In this document: piece by piece, positions 47,659 through 56,139 of the stretch
Numbering within the stretch: position 1 is the stretch's first letter
Layout: each line of letters opens with the position of its first letter
NCBI GenBank assembly: GCA_000719025.1
Contig: JODP01000004.1
Span: forward strand, 248,001 to 312,000
Reading direction: 5' to 3'
DNA length: 64,000 nt
Source of the DNA: Kineosporia aurantiaca JCM 3230
Lineage (GTDB): Bacteria > Actinomycetota > Actinomycetes > Actinomycetales > Kineosporiaceae
The notes under the pieces: generated by a model
What the model was told of the DNA's origin: nothing
Database searches by the model: none
Seen by the model: only the letters and a program-made list of their open reading frames with translations
Translations under genes and position numbers: made by a program

Positions 47659-49269
47659 TCAGGGGGACCTCGACGTCGTGACTCCGGGCGCAGGCGTCCC
47701 CAGTTCCTCGACCGCGGCCGCCCCGTCGACCATCTCCGCCCCCTGGGCGGCCGACCGGAGCGGATCCGGCAGGTCCAGACTGGTCCGCAGCCGAACCGGT
47801 TTCAGGGCCAGCACGGCCAGGATGCCGAGCAGCGCCACGATCGCCGAGATCAGGAAGATGTGCCCGATCACGTCGCCGTAGGTGGCCTCCAGCACGGCCC
47901 GGACCGGTCCCGGAGTCGCCGGGTTGTGGATGGCCACGACCGGATCCGAGGACGCACCGGTGGGGAGGCCGGAGGAGCCCAGATCGGTTGCCCCCTGGTT
48001 GCTCACCTGACGGGCCAGCACGGCGCCGAGCACTGAGACCCCGATCGTGCCGCCCAGGGAGCGGAAGAAGGAGACGGTCGAGGTGGCGGCGCCGATGTCC
48101 TTGAGCTGCACCGAGTTCTGAACCAGAAGGACGAAGTTCTGCGCGGTCAGCCCGACCCCGGAACCGACCAGCAGCATGGCCACCGACACCAGCGGGATCG
48201 GCGTGGTGTGGTCGATCTGACTCAGGCCGGCGAAACCCAATGTGAGAAGCGTGGTTCCGACGACCAGGAAGGGCTTGATCGCCCCCGTGCGGCTGAGCAG
48301 GCGACCGCCGATGAGCGAGGCGACCAGGATGCCGACCATCATCGGGATGGTCAGCAGCCCGGACTGGGTGGGCGTGTGCCCGCGGGAGATCTGGAAGTAC
48401 TGGCTGATGAAGACCGAGGCCCCGTACATCGCGGTCCCCGCCGCGAGCGAACCGAGAATGGCTAGCGCCACGGCCCTTTGACCGAGGATGGGCAACGGGA
48501 CGATCGGCTCGGGCACCCGGGTCTCGACCAGCATGGCGAGCGCCAGCAGAGCGACCCCGCTGCCGACGAAGGCGGCCGTCTGCCAGGAGCCCCAGGCGAA
48601 CGACTCGTCCACGAACGAGATCCAGATCAGCAGGATGCTGACGCCACCGGAGATCAGGGTGGCCCCGAACCAGTCGATCCGGACCCGGTCCCGCCGGATC
48701 ACCGGCAGGTTCAGGGTGAGCTGGAGGATGGTCAGCGCGACCACCGCGATCGGCAGGCTGAGCCAGAAGCACCAGCGCCAGCCCAGCCACGAGGTGTCCA
48801 CGATCAGGCCGCCCAGCAGCGGGCCGCCGATCGTCGCGATCGCGGTGGCGCTGCTCTGGTACCCCGCGTACCGGCCGCGCTCACGTGGGGCGATCATTGC
48901 GCCGATCGAGATCTGCACCAGGGCCTGAAGCCCGCCGGCGCCGACCCCCTGGATCGCCCGGCCGCCGATCAGCACCCCGATGTCCTGGCTCAGACCGGCC
49001 AGCACCGAGCCCCCCACGAAGATCACCGTGGCGCTCTGGACCAGCAGTTTCTTGCTGAACAGGTCGGCCAGCTTGCCCCAGATCGGGGTGCTCGCGGTGG
49101 TGGTCAGCAGGGTCGCCGTGACCACCCAGGTCGCCGCCGTCTGGGAGCCCTGCAGCGAGCCGATGATGCTCGGCAGCGCCGTCGTCACCACGGTGGTGCT
49201 GAGGGTGGAGACGAACAGGGCGATCAGGAGTCCGCTCAGGGCCTGCACGGTCTGCCGGTGGCTGGTCAC
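47659..49269 (-). CDS. DHA2-family MFS drug transporter
   Basis: A 536-residue, 14-helix EmrB/QacA-type exporter. FVSTLSTTVVTTALPSIIGSL opens helix 1, AIQGVGAGGLQALVQISIG is helix 4, and PLLGGLIVDTSWLGWRWCFW covers motif C and the following loop. The 60-residue C-terminal tail is hydrophilic and Thr/Pro-rich. GTG 49269 has GGGGAG directly before it, unusually tight; no better start is visible downstream. It is divergent from a TetR gene with a 30-bp operator palindrome between them, a textbook drug-efflux pair. The substrate is unknown. Confidence 0.85.
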   Translation of the reverse strand: MTSHRQTVQALSGLLIALFVSTLSTTVVTTALPSIIGSLQGSQTAATWVVTATLLTTTASTPIWGKLADLFSKKLLVQSATVIFVGGSVLAGLSQDIGVLIGGRAIQGVGAGGLQALVQISIGAMIAPRERGRYAGYQSSATAIATIGGPLLGGLIVDTSWLGWRWCFWLSLPIAVVALTILQLTLNLPVIRRDRVRIDWFGATLISGGVSILLIWISFVDESFAWGSWQTAAFVGSGVALLALAMLVETRVPEPIVPLPILGQRAVALAILGSLAAGTAMYGASVFISQYFQISRGHTPTQSGLLTIPMMVGILVASLIGGRLLSRTGAIKPFLVVGTTLLTLGFAGLSQIDHTTPIPLVSVAMLLVGSGVGLTAQNFVLLVQNSVQLKDIGAATSTVSFFRSLGGTIGVSVLGAVLARQVSNQGATDLGSSGLPTGASSDPVVAIHNPATPGPVRAVLEATYGDVIGHIFLISAIVALLGILAVLALKPVRLRTSLDLPDPLRSAAQGAEMVDGAAAVEELGTPAPGVTTSRSP

Positions 49270-49291
49270 CTCCCCAGAATGACGGCAACGA

Positions 49292-49321
49292 TGCCCAGTG
49301 AGCAAGTTTGCCCACTGGGCA
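49292..49321. promoter_or_regulatory. TetR operator, 30-bp near-perfect palindrome
   Basis: TGCCCAGTGAGCAA (49292-49305) and TTGCCCACTGGGCA (49308-49321) are inverted copies with one mismatch and a 2-bp centre. The site is midway between the divergent MFS and TetR genes and would be covered by a TetR dimer or pair of dimers. Confidence 0.8.
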
Positions 49322-49366
49322 GGAATCGCGGGTGCGACTACGCTCGGCGCCCATGGAGGAGGGCAC

Positions 49367-49963
49367 GTGAGCGGACTGCGCGAGCGCAAGAAGGAAGCCG
49401 CCCGGCAGGCCCTGCACGAGGCCGCGTTCCGGCTGATGAGCGAGCAGGGCCCGGAGAACGTCACGGTGGAGGCGATCGCCGAGGCCGCCCAGATGTCCCG
49501 GCGCACCTTCTCCAACTACTTCTCCAGCAAGGAGGAGGCGCTCTTCTACCGGGAGAACCTGCGCACCCAGCAGCTCCTGGAACTGGTCCGCGACCGGCCC
49601 GCCGACGAGACCGCCCTGACCGCCCTGCGCCACGCCTTCATCGCCTTCGCCGACCTGCCCAAGCTGGACGCCGACCGGGTGCTGCAGAGCCGGTTGCTGC
49701 GGCGCCGACCGGCCCTGACGACGTACCGGGCGGCCTCCTACCTGGCCACCGAGCAAGGCCTGACCGCCGAACTGCTCAAGCGCCTGCCCGAGGGTCCGCG
49801 CACTGCCCTCAGCGCCCAGATGCTCGCCGCCGCCGCCCTCACCGCCTGGCGGGTGGCGACCACGTTCTGGCTGGAGAACCCGGAAAGGGACCTGGCCGAC
49901 CTGGTGGCCGAGGCGTTCGACCATCTCCGCGACGGGAACGGCACCGACCAGAACCAGAATTAG
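49367..49963 (+). CDS. TetR-family repressor of the adjacent pump
   Basis: A 198-residue TetR-family protein. The DNA-binding domain is LHEAAFRLMSEQGPENVTVEAIAEAAQMSRRTFSNYFSSKEE in segments typical of the family, at residues 14-60. The remaining helices form the ligand domain. GTG 49367, preceded by GGAGGAGGG, gives the standard N terminus; the frame extends upstream through the operator and is not coding there. It is expected to repress the divergent DHA2 gene and itself. A palindromic terminator follows its stop immediately. Confidence 0.85.
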   Translation: MSGLRERKKEAARQALHEAAFRLMSEQGPENVTVEAIAEAAQMSRRTFSNYFSSKEEALFYRENLRTQQLLELVRDRPADETALTALRHAFIAFADLPKLDADRVLQSRLLRRRPALTTYRAASYLATEQGLTAELLKRLPEGPRTALSAQMLAAAALTAWRVATTFWLENPERDLADLVAEAFDHLRDGNGTDQNQN

Positions 49964-49994
49964 GGACGCTCGTGGGCGGCGCCCACCAGCGTCC
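49964..49994. terminator. Palindromic terminator, copy 1
   Basis: GGACGCTCGTGGGC (49964-49977) and GCCCACCAGCGTCC (49981-49994) form a 14-bp stem with one mismatch, a GGC loop, then TCAATTTT. It starts one base after the TetR stop. The same core recurs at 51770-51816. Confidence 0.8.
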
Positions 49995-50121
49995 TCAATT
50001 TTCGTGTTGCTGTGTATTTCCTGTGCCGTCCAGCGGTTTTCGATCGGTGGCGGGCCGCCGAATCGGTGGGAGGGTTTGAGCCGTACAGGTCCGGTATGAG
50101 CGTTTCCGTCAAAGGAGAACG

Positions 50122-51750
50122 ATGACCGACAACGACCGAAGGCAGCTCGGCGGCAGCGACCGCGTTCCTCTTCCGGGGGCCCGGCGCACCGGGAATGCCG
50201 GTGCGGACGAGGTGGTGAAGGTGACCGTCCTGGTTCGCCCGGGCAGCACCGAGAACCCACCCGTCACAGTGGTCGCAGGCAGCGATCCCCGCGCTGAGCG
50301 CCAGGCCCGGCGCCGCCAGGTGTCCGCGGCGCGCGCCGCCACCCAGGCCGATCTGGCCCTGGTGACCTCGTTCGCGACCGGGCACGGGCTGAACGTCGAC
50401 TCCGTCGATGCGGCCCGGCGCACGGTCCGGCTGTCCGGGACGGCCGCCTCGATGGGCGCTGCCTTCGGCGTCGACCTGGGGCGGTACGAGGTGGCGGGGC
50501 AGTCGCTCAGTTACCGCGGCCGCGAGGGTCACGTGCTGATCCCGGCCGACCTGGACGGCGTCGTGGAGGCCGTGCTCGGGCTGGACGATCGTCCCCAGGC
50601 CCGCTTCGACCTCAAGTTCGCCGACTCCTCCACGGCGGCCGCGGCCGCCGGGCAGTCGTACTGGGCCACTCAGGTCGCGGGCCTCTACGACTTCCCGACC
50701 ACTTCCACCGGGGCGGGCGAGTCGATTGCCCTGATCGAGCTCGGCGGCGGTTACCAAGAGGCCGACCTCACCAGCTATTTCGAGCAACTCGGCATCGCCG
50801 CCCCGACGGTGGTCGCGGTCGGCGTCGACGGTGCCGCCAACTCCCCCGGTTCGGACGCCGACGGTGAGGTGGACCTCGACATCCAGGTGGCCGCGGCGGT
50901 CGCCCCGCAGGCCGAGATCGTGGTCTATTTCGCCCCCAACACCGACGACGGGTTCGTGGACGCGATCAGCACGGCTGTGCACGACGAGCAGAACGCGCCG
51001 TCGGTGATCTCGATCAGCTGGGGCGCCGCCGAGTCGGCCTGGACCGAGCAGGCGATGACGGCCATGGACTCGGTCTTCGCCGACGCGGCCGCGGCCGGAG
51101 TCACCGTGCTGTGCGCCGCCGGTGACCACGGTGCCGGTGATGCGACCACCGACGGCCTGGCCCACGCCGACTTCCCCGCCTCCAGCCCGCACGTGGTGGC
51201 CTGCGGTGGAACCCGGCTGACGGGCACCAGCGAAACGGTCTGGAACGAGGGCGACGGCTGGGCCACCGGAGGCGGCATCAGCGACGTCTTCGACGTACCC
51301 GAATGGCAGAAGCCGGCCGCCGTCCCGGCTTCGGTCAACGCGGGCGGCCATCGAGGGCGTGGGCTCCCGGACATAGCCGGGAACGCGGACAGCAGCACCG
51401 GGTACATCGTCGTCATCAACGGGCAGAACGCGGTGGTCGGCGGGACCAGCGCGGTCGCCCCGCTCTACGCCGGTCTGGTCGCCCTGCTCAACTCCGAACT
51501 GGGCCGGCCGGTGGGCGAGCTCTCCCCGGCGCTCTACGCGGTGGCCGGCACCGACCCGTCCGTGTTCGGCGACGTCTCGTCCGGCGACAACAGCGTGCCC
51601 CGCAGTTCCTACGGCCCGGCCGTCAGCGGCTACTCCGCCGGACCCGGCTGGGACGCGTGCAGCGGCCTCGGCAGCATCAACGGCACGGCCTTGCTCAACG
51701 CCCTGCAGACGGTGACGCTTCCGGCCGAGGAAGCGAGCACGGTTTCCTGA
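50122..51750 (+). CDS. Kumamolisin-like S53 peptidase (sedolisin), no signal peptide
   Basis: A 542-residue serine-carboxyl peptidase precursor. An N-terminal prodomain (about 1-190) has LVTSFATGHGLNVDSVDAAR and SYRGREGHVLIPADLDGVVE. The catalytic domain has Glu249 and Asp253 (DGEVDLDIQ), oxyanion Asp335 (CAAGDHG), and nucleophile Ser443 (GGTSAVAP). A calcium-site-like ending (SGYSAGPGWDACSGLGSING) is present. AAAGGAG precedes ATG 50122. There is no signal peptide, as in kumamolisin. Copies of one palindromic terminator flank the gene, isolating it as a single unit. It probably acts as an acid protease after release or in a special compartment. Confidence 0.9.
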   Translation: MTDNDRRQLGGSDRVPLPGARRTGNAGADEVVKVTVLVRPGSTENPPVTVVAGSDPRAERQARRRQVSAARAATQADLALVTSFATGHGLNVDSVDAARRTVRLSGTAASMGAAFGVDLGRYEVAGQSLSYRGREGHVLIPADLDGVVEAVLGLDDRPQARFDLKFADSSTAAAAAGQSYWATQVAGLYDFPTTSTGAGESIALIELGGGYQEADLTSYFEQLGIAAPTVVAVGVDGAANSPGSDADGEVDLDIQVAAAVAPQAEIVVYFAPNTDDGFVDAISTAVHDEQNAPSVISISWGAAESAWTEQAMTAMDSVFADAAAAGVTVLCAAGDHGAGDATTDGLAHADFPASSPHVVACGGTRLTGTSETVWNEGDGWATGGGISDVFDVPEWQKPAAVPASVNAGGHRGRGLPDIAGNADSSTGYIVVINGQNAVVGGTSAVAPLYAGLVALLNSELGRPVGELSPALYAVAGTDPSVFGDVSSGDNSVPRSSYGPAVSGYSAGPGWDACSGLGSINGTALLNALQTVTLPAEEASTVS

Positions 51751-51769
51751 TCCGAACGAAATCCGAGCG

Positions 51770-51816
51770 AAAAGTGAGGACGCTCGTGGGCGGCGCCCAC
51801 GAGCGTCCTCACTTTT
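51770..51816. terminator. Palindromic terminator, copy 2
   Basis: A perfect 22-bp inverted repeat (51770-51791 with 51795-51816) with the same GGC loop and core as copy 1, ending in CACTTTT and begun by AAAAGTG, so it can work in both directions. It lies just after the S53 peptidase gene. Confidence 0.85.
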
Positions 51817-51882
51817 GCCTCTCCCCCAGAAGATCCGCCTAATATGGCGGCAGCTGCCGCAACCCGGAAGGAACGCCGCTTC

Positions 51883-53574
51883 GTGAAGCTCCCGGATCCG
51901 CAGCGCAGCCGCGTGGTCCTGATCGGGGCATCCACGTTCACCGACGAGATGCTGGCCGATCAGCCCGGCGTCCGGGACTCGACGGCCGAGCTGGCCCGGA
52001 TCCTCGGGGACCCGGACGTCGGTATCGTCGAGGAGGCCAACTGCCGGGTGGTTCTCGACGAGCCCTCGGTGCCCAGGATCGCCGAGGCGCTGACAGCTTC
52101 CACCCGTGACGCGACCGACCTGCTGCTGGTCTACTTCGCCGGCCACGCCCTGGTCGACCCCCGTCGCAACCAGCTGTACCTGGCCTCGACCGGAGCCCGC
52201 CGCCACGATCCCGAACAGGGCACCCTCAGCTACGACTTCCTGCGCGAGGCCGTCCGCGACGGTCCGGCCACGACCAAGGTCATCATTCTCGACTGCGACT
52301 ACCTCAGCACTGACCTGACCGATGCCGTTGTTCCCGCGATCACCGTCGACGGCGTTCACGTGCTCACCGGAGGTCTGCTGCGGGCGCTCCAGCAAGGCTC
52401 GGCGCCGGACCGGCAGTTCCTGACCTTGGCCGATGCCTATCCCGACGCTTATCCCGATGCCGAGGTTCCCGAGTCGCCGGTGATCGGGCGGAACGTGAAC
52501 TTCCGCAGGCCCCAGGCCGGTGCGGTCCCCCGCCGTCTTCTCCTGGCCGGCGCCGCGGTCGTCGCCGGGGTGGTGGTCTGGGAGATCCTGAAGTCGGACG
52601 ACCCGGCCGGCCACCCTCCCTCCCTGAGCAGCAGCCCCCGGCCGGCCGTCACCGCTCTTCCGTCCTCACCGGCTCCGACGACGAGCACTGTTCCGGCCCG
52701 GCTCGTCCTCGAACATCCCAGCCAGATCAGGAGCCTCGCCACCAGCCGGGACGGCCAGCGGATCGTCACGAGCACGGACAGCGGCAAGATCTACGTCTGG
52801 GACGCCGCCACCGGAGCCCGGATCCGGACCCTGACCGACCGGGAAGCCTTTACCACCAGCATTTCCCTGCATCCCGACGGCCGCACCCTGGTCGCCGTCG
52901 GCGAGGTACCCGACCACGACGGCCACGTCTGGGACATCGCTACCGGGAAGCGACTGCCGGAGTCGGTGGTCGGAGGCGCCTTCTGCACCTTCAATCAGGA
53001 CGGCAGCCGCCTGTTCACCGGCAGTGGCGTCGAGTGGGGCCGGCTCTGGTCGGGTACCACGTTCCGTTCGGTCGGGGCCTCCATGAAGAACGGCGATCCG
53101 GTCAGCGGAGCGGCCTTCAGCCCCGACGGCACAACGCTCGCCGTGGCGTCCTGGGATCAGCGGATCCGCCTGTGGGACCTCAAGGGCCAGCTACGATCGT
53201 CCTTCCGGACGGCCCGGGACATGGTCTTCTGCGTGACCTTCTCGCCGGACGGAAAACTGCTCGTGGTCGGGCAGGACGCAGGCATCGTGCAGATTCTCGA
53301 CGCCCGCACCGGAGAGCAGCTCAAGCGCCTCACGATCCGGTCGGACGGCCCGGACAACGTCGTGATGTCGGTGCAGTTCAGCCCGGACGGCCAGATCCTG
53401 CTCACCGCCGCCGACAACGGTCCGGTCACGCTGCTGCGGGCCTCGGACTTCCGCGACCTGAAGGCCCGGACGACCACGGGCGCGGCGCCGGGTGCCTTCA
53501 GCGCCGACGGAAGCGCGGTGCTGATGACCTACGACCGGGCGGTCGTGGTCACCCCGCTGGCCGACCTTCCCTGA
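51883..53574 (+). CDS. Caspase-like domain, membrane helix and WD40 propeller; catalytic Cys missing
   Basis: A 563-residue three-part protein. Residues 1-200 form a caspase-like domain of the EACC1-associated type (LPDPQRSRVVLIGASTF). The His of YFAGHA (His88) is present, but the DCC(Y/F)SG loop reads DCDYLS: Asp139 stands where the catalytic Cys is expected, and only Cys138 remains. A membrane helix (LLLAGAAVVAGVVVWEIL, about 222-239) and a Ser/Pro-rich linker lead to seven WD40-like repeats (AFSPDG, TFSPDG, QFSPDG). GTG 51883, after GGAAGGA, is the likely start; ATG 51844 is an alternative. The propeller would face outside. Its 3' end overlaps the cupin gene. Confidence 0.75.
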   Translation: MKLPDPQRSRVVLIGASTFTDEMLADQPGVRDSTAELARILGDPDVGIVEEANCRVVLDEPSVPRIAEALTASTRDATDLLLVYFAGHALVDPRRNQLYLASTGARRHDPEQGTLSYDFLREAVRDGPATTKVIILDCDYLSTDLTDAVVPAITVDGVHVLTGGLLRALQQGSAPDRQFLTLADAYPDAYPDAEVPESPVIGRNVNFRRPQAGAVPRRLLLAGAAVVAGVVVWEILKSDDPAGHPPSLSSSPRPAVTALPSSPAPTTSTVPARLVLEHPSQIRSLATSRDGQRIVTSTDSGKIYVWDAATGARIRTLTDREAFTTSISLHPDGRTLVAVGEVPDHDGHVWDIATGKRLPESVVGGAFCTFNQDGSRLFTGSGVEWGRLWSGTTFRSVGASMKNGDPVSGAAFSPDGTTLAVASWDQRIRLWDLKGQLRSSFRTARDMVFCVTFSPDGKLLVVGQDAGIVQILDARTGEQLKRLTIRSDGPDNVVMSVQFSPDGQILLTAADNGPVTLLRASDFRDLKARTTTGAAPGAFSADGSAVLMTYDRAVVVTPLADLP

Positions 53575-54082
53575 CAGCCTCCAGAAGCGCGGCCGGGATC
53601 ACCTGGTCCTGCAGGGAAAGCGGCGGCCCGAGCACCCTCTGACCATTCGCGGCCGCCGCGGCCGCCAGCTCGGCCGGGCCGATCGTCCAGCCCTCGGGTA
53701 CCGGCTGAGACAGGTCCCAGCCCGCCGCGCGGAAGAAGTTCTCGCCGCCGCCCGGGGTGGAAAGTGCCAGCAGATCAGCCGTTTCCGAGGTAATCCGATA
53801 GGTGTGCGGGACGGCCCGAGGGAGCATGGCCACTCCACCGGCGTCCAACTCGAACCGCCGCTCCCCCACCCAGAACACCGCGCTGCCGGACAGCAGGACC
53901 ACGATCTCGTCCTCGTCGGGATGCACGTGCACCGGCGAGGCGGATCCGGCGGCCGGAGCGGACCGGAAGAGTGACAGCTGCCCGTCGGTGTGGGCCCGGT
54001 CCAGCAGGACGGACATGACGCCACCACCTAGCCAGGCCAGACGCTCGTGCTCGGCGGCGGATGCGAAGTAGGGAAGGCTCAT
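53549..54082 (-). CDS. Cupin-domain protein
   Basis: A 177-residue single-domain cupin. Motif 1 is SPVHVHPDEDEIVVLLSGSA, giving the His/His/Glu metal ligands, and motif 2 is VAMLPRAVPHTYRI with the last His. The fold fits quercetin dioxygenase-like or small-molecule binding cupins. ATG 54082 is divergent from a LuxR-family gene with 70 bp between, and a dyad lies in that gap. Its C-terminal 26 bp overlap the caspase-WD40 gene on the other strand. Substrate unknown. Confidence 0.8.
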   Translation of the reverse strand: MSLPYFASAAEHERLAWLGGGVMSVLLDRAHTDGQLSLFRSAPAAGSASPVHVHPDEDEIVVLLSGSAVFWVGERRFELDAGGVAMLPRAVPHTYRITSETADLLALSTPGGGENFFRAAGWDLSQPVPEGWTIGPAELAAAAAANGQRVLGPPLSLQDQVIPAALLEAVREGRPAG

Positions 54083-54119
54083 GAGCCGGGACGCTAGGGA
54101 GCCCGGGAGCGGTCGGGTA

Positions 54120-54135
54120 TCCCAGATTTGTGGGA
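54120..54135. promoter_or_regulatory. Dyad between the cupin and LuxR genes
   Basis: TCCCAGATTTGTGGGA has 5-bp inverted arms (54120-54124, 54131-54135) around an A/T-rich centre, followed by GATTAG, a possible -10 element for the rightward LuxR gene. It is a plausible site for the LuxR-family protein, acting on both divergent genes. Confidence 0.45.
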
Positions 54136-54152
54136 CCGATTAGCGTGGTCGG

Positions 54153-55193
54153 GTGACACCTCACGCCCAGCAGGAAGCCACGACCCGGGTCGAGCGGACC
54201 TGCCGCCTGGATCTGGACTCCCGCACGCTGCGGGGCCGGATCGCCGAGCAGGTCGCGAGCATCGTGCCTTGGGACGCCTTCTGTTTCGGAACGCTGGATC
54301 CGTGGACGCTGTTGCTGACGGACGATGTCTCGGCCGGGGTACCCACCGACAGTTACGAGACGGTCGCCGACAATGAGTACTTCGAGCCGGACGTGGGAAA
54401 GTTCGCCGAACTGGCCCGCTCGGCCGTGCCGATCAGCGTGCTCAGCCTGGCCACCGGCGGCGACCCGGCCACCAGCCACCGCTTCCGCACGGTGCTGCCG
54501 ACCGTCCCGGCCCAGGACGAACTGCGGGCCGCCTTCGTCACCGCCGGCCGCTGCTGGGGTGCGATCTCCCTGTTTCGCAGTGAGTCGACCTTCACCGCGT
54601 CCGAGGCCGGTTTCCTGGCCGACCTGTCCGAGCCGATTGCCAAGGCCCTACGCCGGGCCGCGCTCCGGCCGCAGGCAGGTGTCGGGGTGCGCACGGCCCA
54701 GGTGGGTCCGGGCGTCCTGCTCCTGGATCGCACCGGCCGGCTGGTGGGCAGCAACTCCGCCGGTCAGCACTGGCTGGACGAGCTGTCGCCGAGCCGCTCG
54801 GCCATGCATCACGTGGTCTCCGCCGCTCGGAGCGGCCGGGAGGCGCGGACCCGGCTCCGGTCGCGCGCCGGGCAGTGGCTCAGCCTGTGGGGCTCCCCCC
54901 TCAACGGATCGTTCGAGGGATCGCTCGAGGGATTGGACGGGCCCGGGGTGAGCCTGGTGATCGAGCCCGCGCCGACCTCCGACATCGTCCAGATGCTGGT
55001 CGCCGCGCACGGCCTCAGCCTGCGCGAGGAGGACGTGGTGCAGCGCGTCATCGCGGGTGCCCCCTCGACCGAGATCGCCCGTGACCTGGGGCTTTCCCGC
55101 TACACCGTGCAGGATCACCTCAAGGCGGTGTTCGACAAGGTCGGCGTGCGCACCCGGGGCCAGCTGGTCTCCCGCATCCTCGGGCAGGATTGA
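54153..55193 (+). CDS. LuxR-family regulator
   Basis: A 346-residue regulator with an N-terminal GAF-like sensing region (about 1-180) and a C-terminal LuxR helix-turn-helix: LSLREEDVVQRVIAGAPSTEIARD, with LSRYTVQDHLKAVFDKVGV as the recognition part. No receiver domain or ATP-binding motif is present, so it is neither a response regulator nor a LAL protein. GTG 54153 is the first start. It is divergent from the cupin gene and 29 bp upstream of an alpha/beta hydrolase gene that may be in the same transcript. Signal unknown. Confidence 0.8.
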   Translation: MTPHAQQEATTRVERTCRLDLDSRTLRGRIAEQVASIVPWDAFCFGTLDPWTLLLTDDVSAGVPTDSYETVADNEYFEPDVGKFAELARSAVPISVLSLATGGDPATSHRFRTVLPTVPAQDELRAAFVTAGRCWGAISLFRSESTFTASEAGFLADLSEPIAKALRRAALRPQAGVGVRTAQVGPGVLLLDRTGRLVGSNSAGQHWLDELSPSRSAMHHVVSAARSGREARTRLRSRAGQWLSLWGSPLNGSFEGSLEGLDGPGVSLVIEPAPTSDIVQMLVAAHGLSLREEDVVQRVIAGAPSTEIARDLGLSRYTVQDHLKAVFDKVGVRTRGQLVSRILGQD

Positions 55194-55222
55194 CACCCGG
55201 TCCTTGGGATAGAACGGTTCCC

Positions 55223-56062
55223 ATGACGCTGACGAACAAGCCACCGGTCGATCAGGTGCTGGCGGGCCCGCACGGCCCGCTCCGCGTCCGGGTGTACGAA
55301 CCGGAGGGGCCGGCGCAGGCGGGATTGGTCTGGGCGCACGGCGGCGCCTTCATCGTCGGAGACCTGGACATGCCCGAGGCCGACCAGACCGGCCGAGAAC
55401 TCGCCGCGGGCGGCATCCGGGTGGTCTCGGTCGAATACCGGCTCGCGCCGCTGCCTGCGGACTGGGCGGAGGAGGACGGTCGGCCCAGCCGGCCCGGCGT
55501 CCACTACCCCGTGCCCTCGGACGAGCTCATGTACGTCCTGCGCTGGGCCCGCACCGAGTTCCCGGCGCCGCCCTGGTCGCTGGGCGGCGCGAGCGCCGGA
55601 GCCGCTCTCGCGGCCGGCGCCGCCCTGCGCCTGCGCGACGCCGGTGACCCGCCGACCAGCATCGTGCTGGCCTATCCCACCGTGCACGCCGAACTACCGC
55701 CCGCAACCGCAGAACTCGCGGCCAAGACTGCTCACCTCGATCCGGAGAGGCGGTTCTCCCCCGAGCGGGTTCTGCGGATGAACGAGAACCACATCGGCCG
55801 TCCCCTCGCCGAGGGCCCTTCCCCGGCGTTCGCCGGTGGCCAGGAGCTGACCGGGCTGCCTCCGGCGCTGATCATCAACGCCGAACTCGACGACCTGCGC
55901 GCCTCCGGCCAGGCTTTCGCCGGTGAACTCGCCCGGGCCGGGGTGGACGTCGCCCAGGTCTGCGAACGGGGCGCCCTGCACGGCCACCTGAACGTCGAGG
56001 GATCGGATCTGGCCCGGCTGAGCATCGCCCGGATCCGGCGCTGGCTGCTGACTCCCGGCTGA
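55223..56062 (+). CDS. HSL-type alpha/beta hydrolase
   Basis: A 279-residue carboxylesterase-like enzyme of the hormone-sensitive-lipase family. The oxyanion motif is WAHGGAFIVGD, the nucleophile Ser is in LGGASAGAALAAG, the acid Asp is in NAELDDLRASG, and the His in GALHGHLNVEG completes the triad. ATG 55223 has only a weak upstream purine stretch; the frame is open further up into the LuxR stop. It likely hydrolyses short acyl esters in the cytosol. Cotranscription with the LuxR gene is possible. Confidence 0.8.
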   Translation: MTLTNKPPVDQVLAGPHGPLRVRVYEPEGPAQAGLVWAHGGAFIVGDLDMPEADQTGRELAAGGIRVVSVEYRLAPLPADWAEEDGRPSRPGVHYPVPSDELMYVLRWARTEFPAPPWSLGGASAGAALAAGAALRLRDAGDPPTSIVLAYPTVHAELPPATAELAAKTAHLDPERRFSPERVLRMNENHIGRPLAEGPSPAFAGGQELTGLPPALIINAELDDLRASGQAFAGELARAGVDVAQVCERGALHGHLNVEGSDLARLSIARIRRWLLTPG

Positions 56063-56082
56063 AACAACCACACGGGTTCCAC

Positions 56083-56133
56083 ACAACTCCTCGGGAGACT
56101 CGGCCGGTCCGAACTGGTTTCCCGAAGGGTTGT
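56083..56133 (+). promoter_or_regulatory. RBS-masking leader hairpin, copy A
   Basis: ACAACTCCTCGGGA (56083-56096) can pair with TCCCGAAGGGTTGT (56120-56133), one mismatch and one G-T pair, across a 23-nt loop. The right arm contains GAAGGG, the ribosome binding site of the lipoprotein starting at 56140. The same hairpin occurs upstream of the paralogous gene. Confidence 0.65.
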
Positions 56134-56139
56134 CCCGAC

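Noticed and set aside
49960..52614. An 884-codon minus-strand open frame across the peptidase and caspase-like genes
   Set aside because: It crosses two terminator palindromes and opposes two genes with recognisable catalytic motifs; no domain is visible in its own translation.
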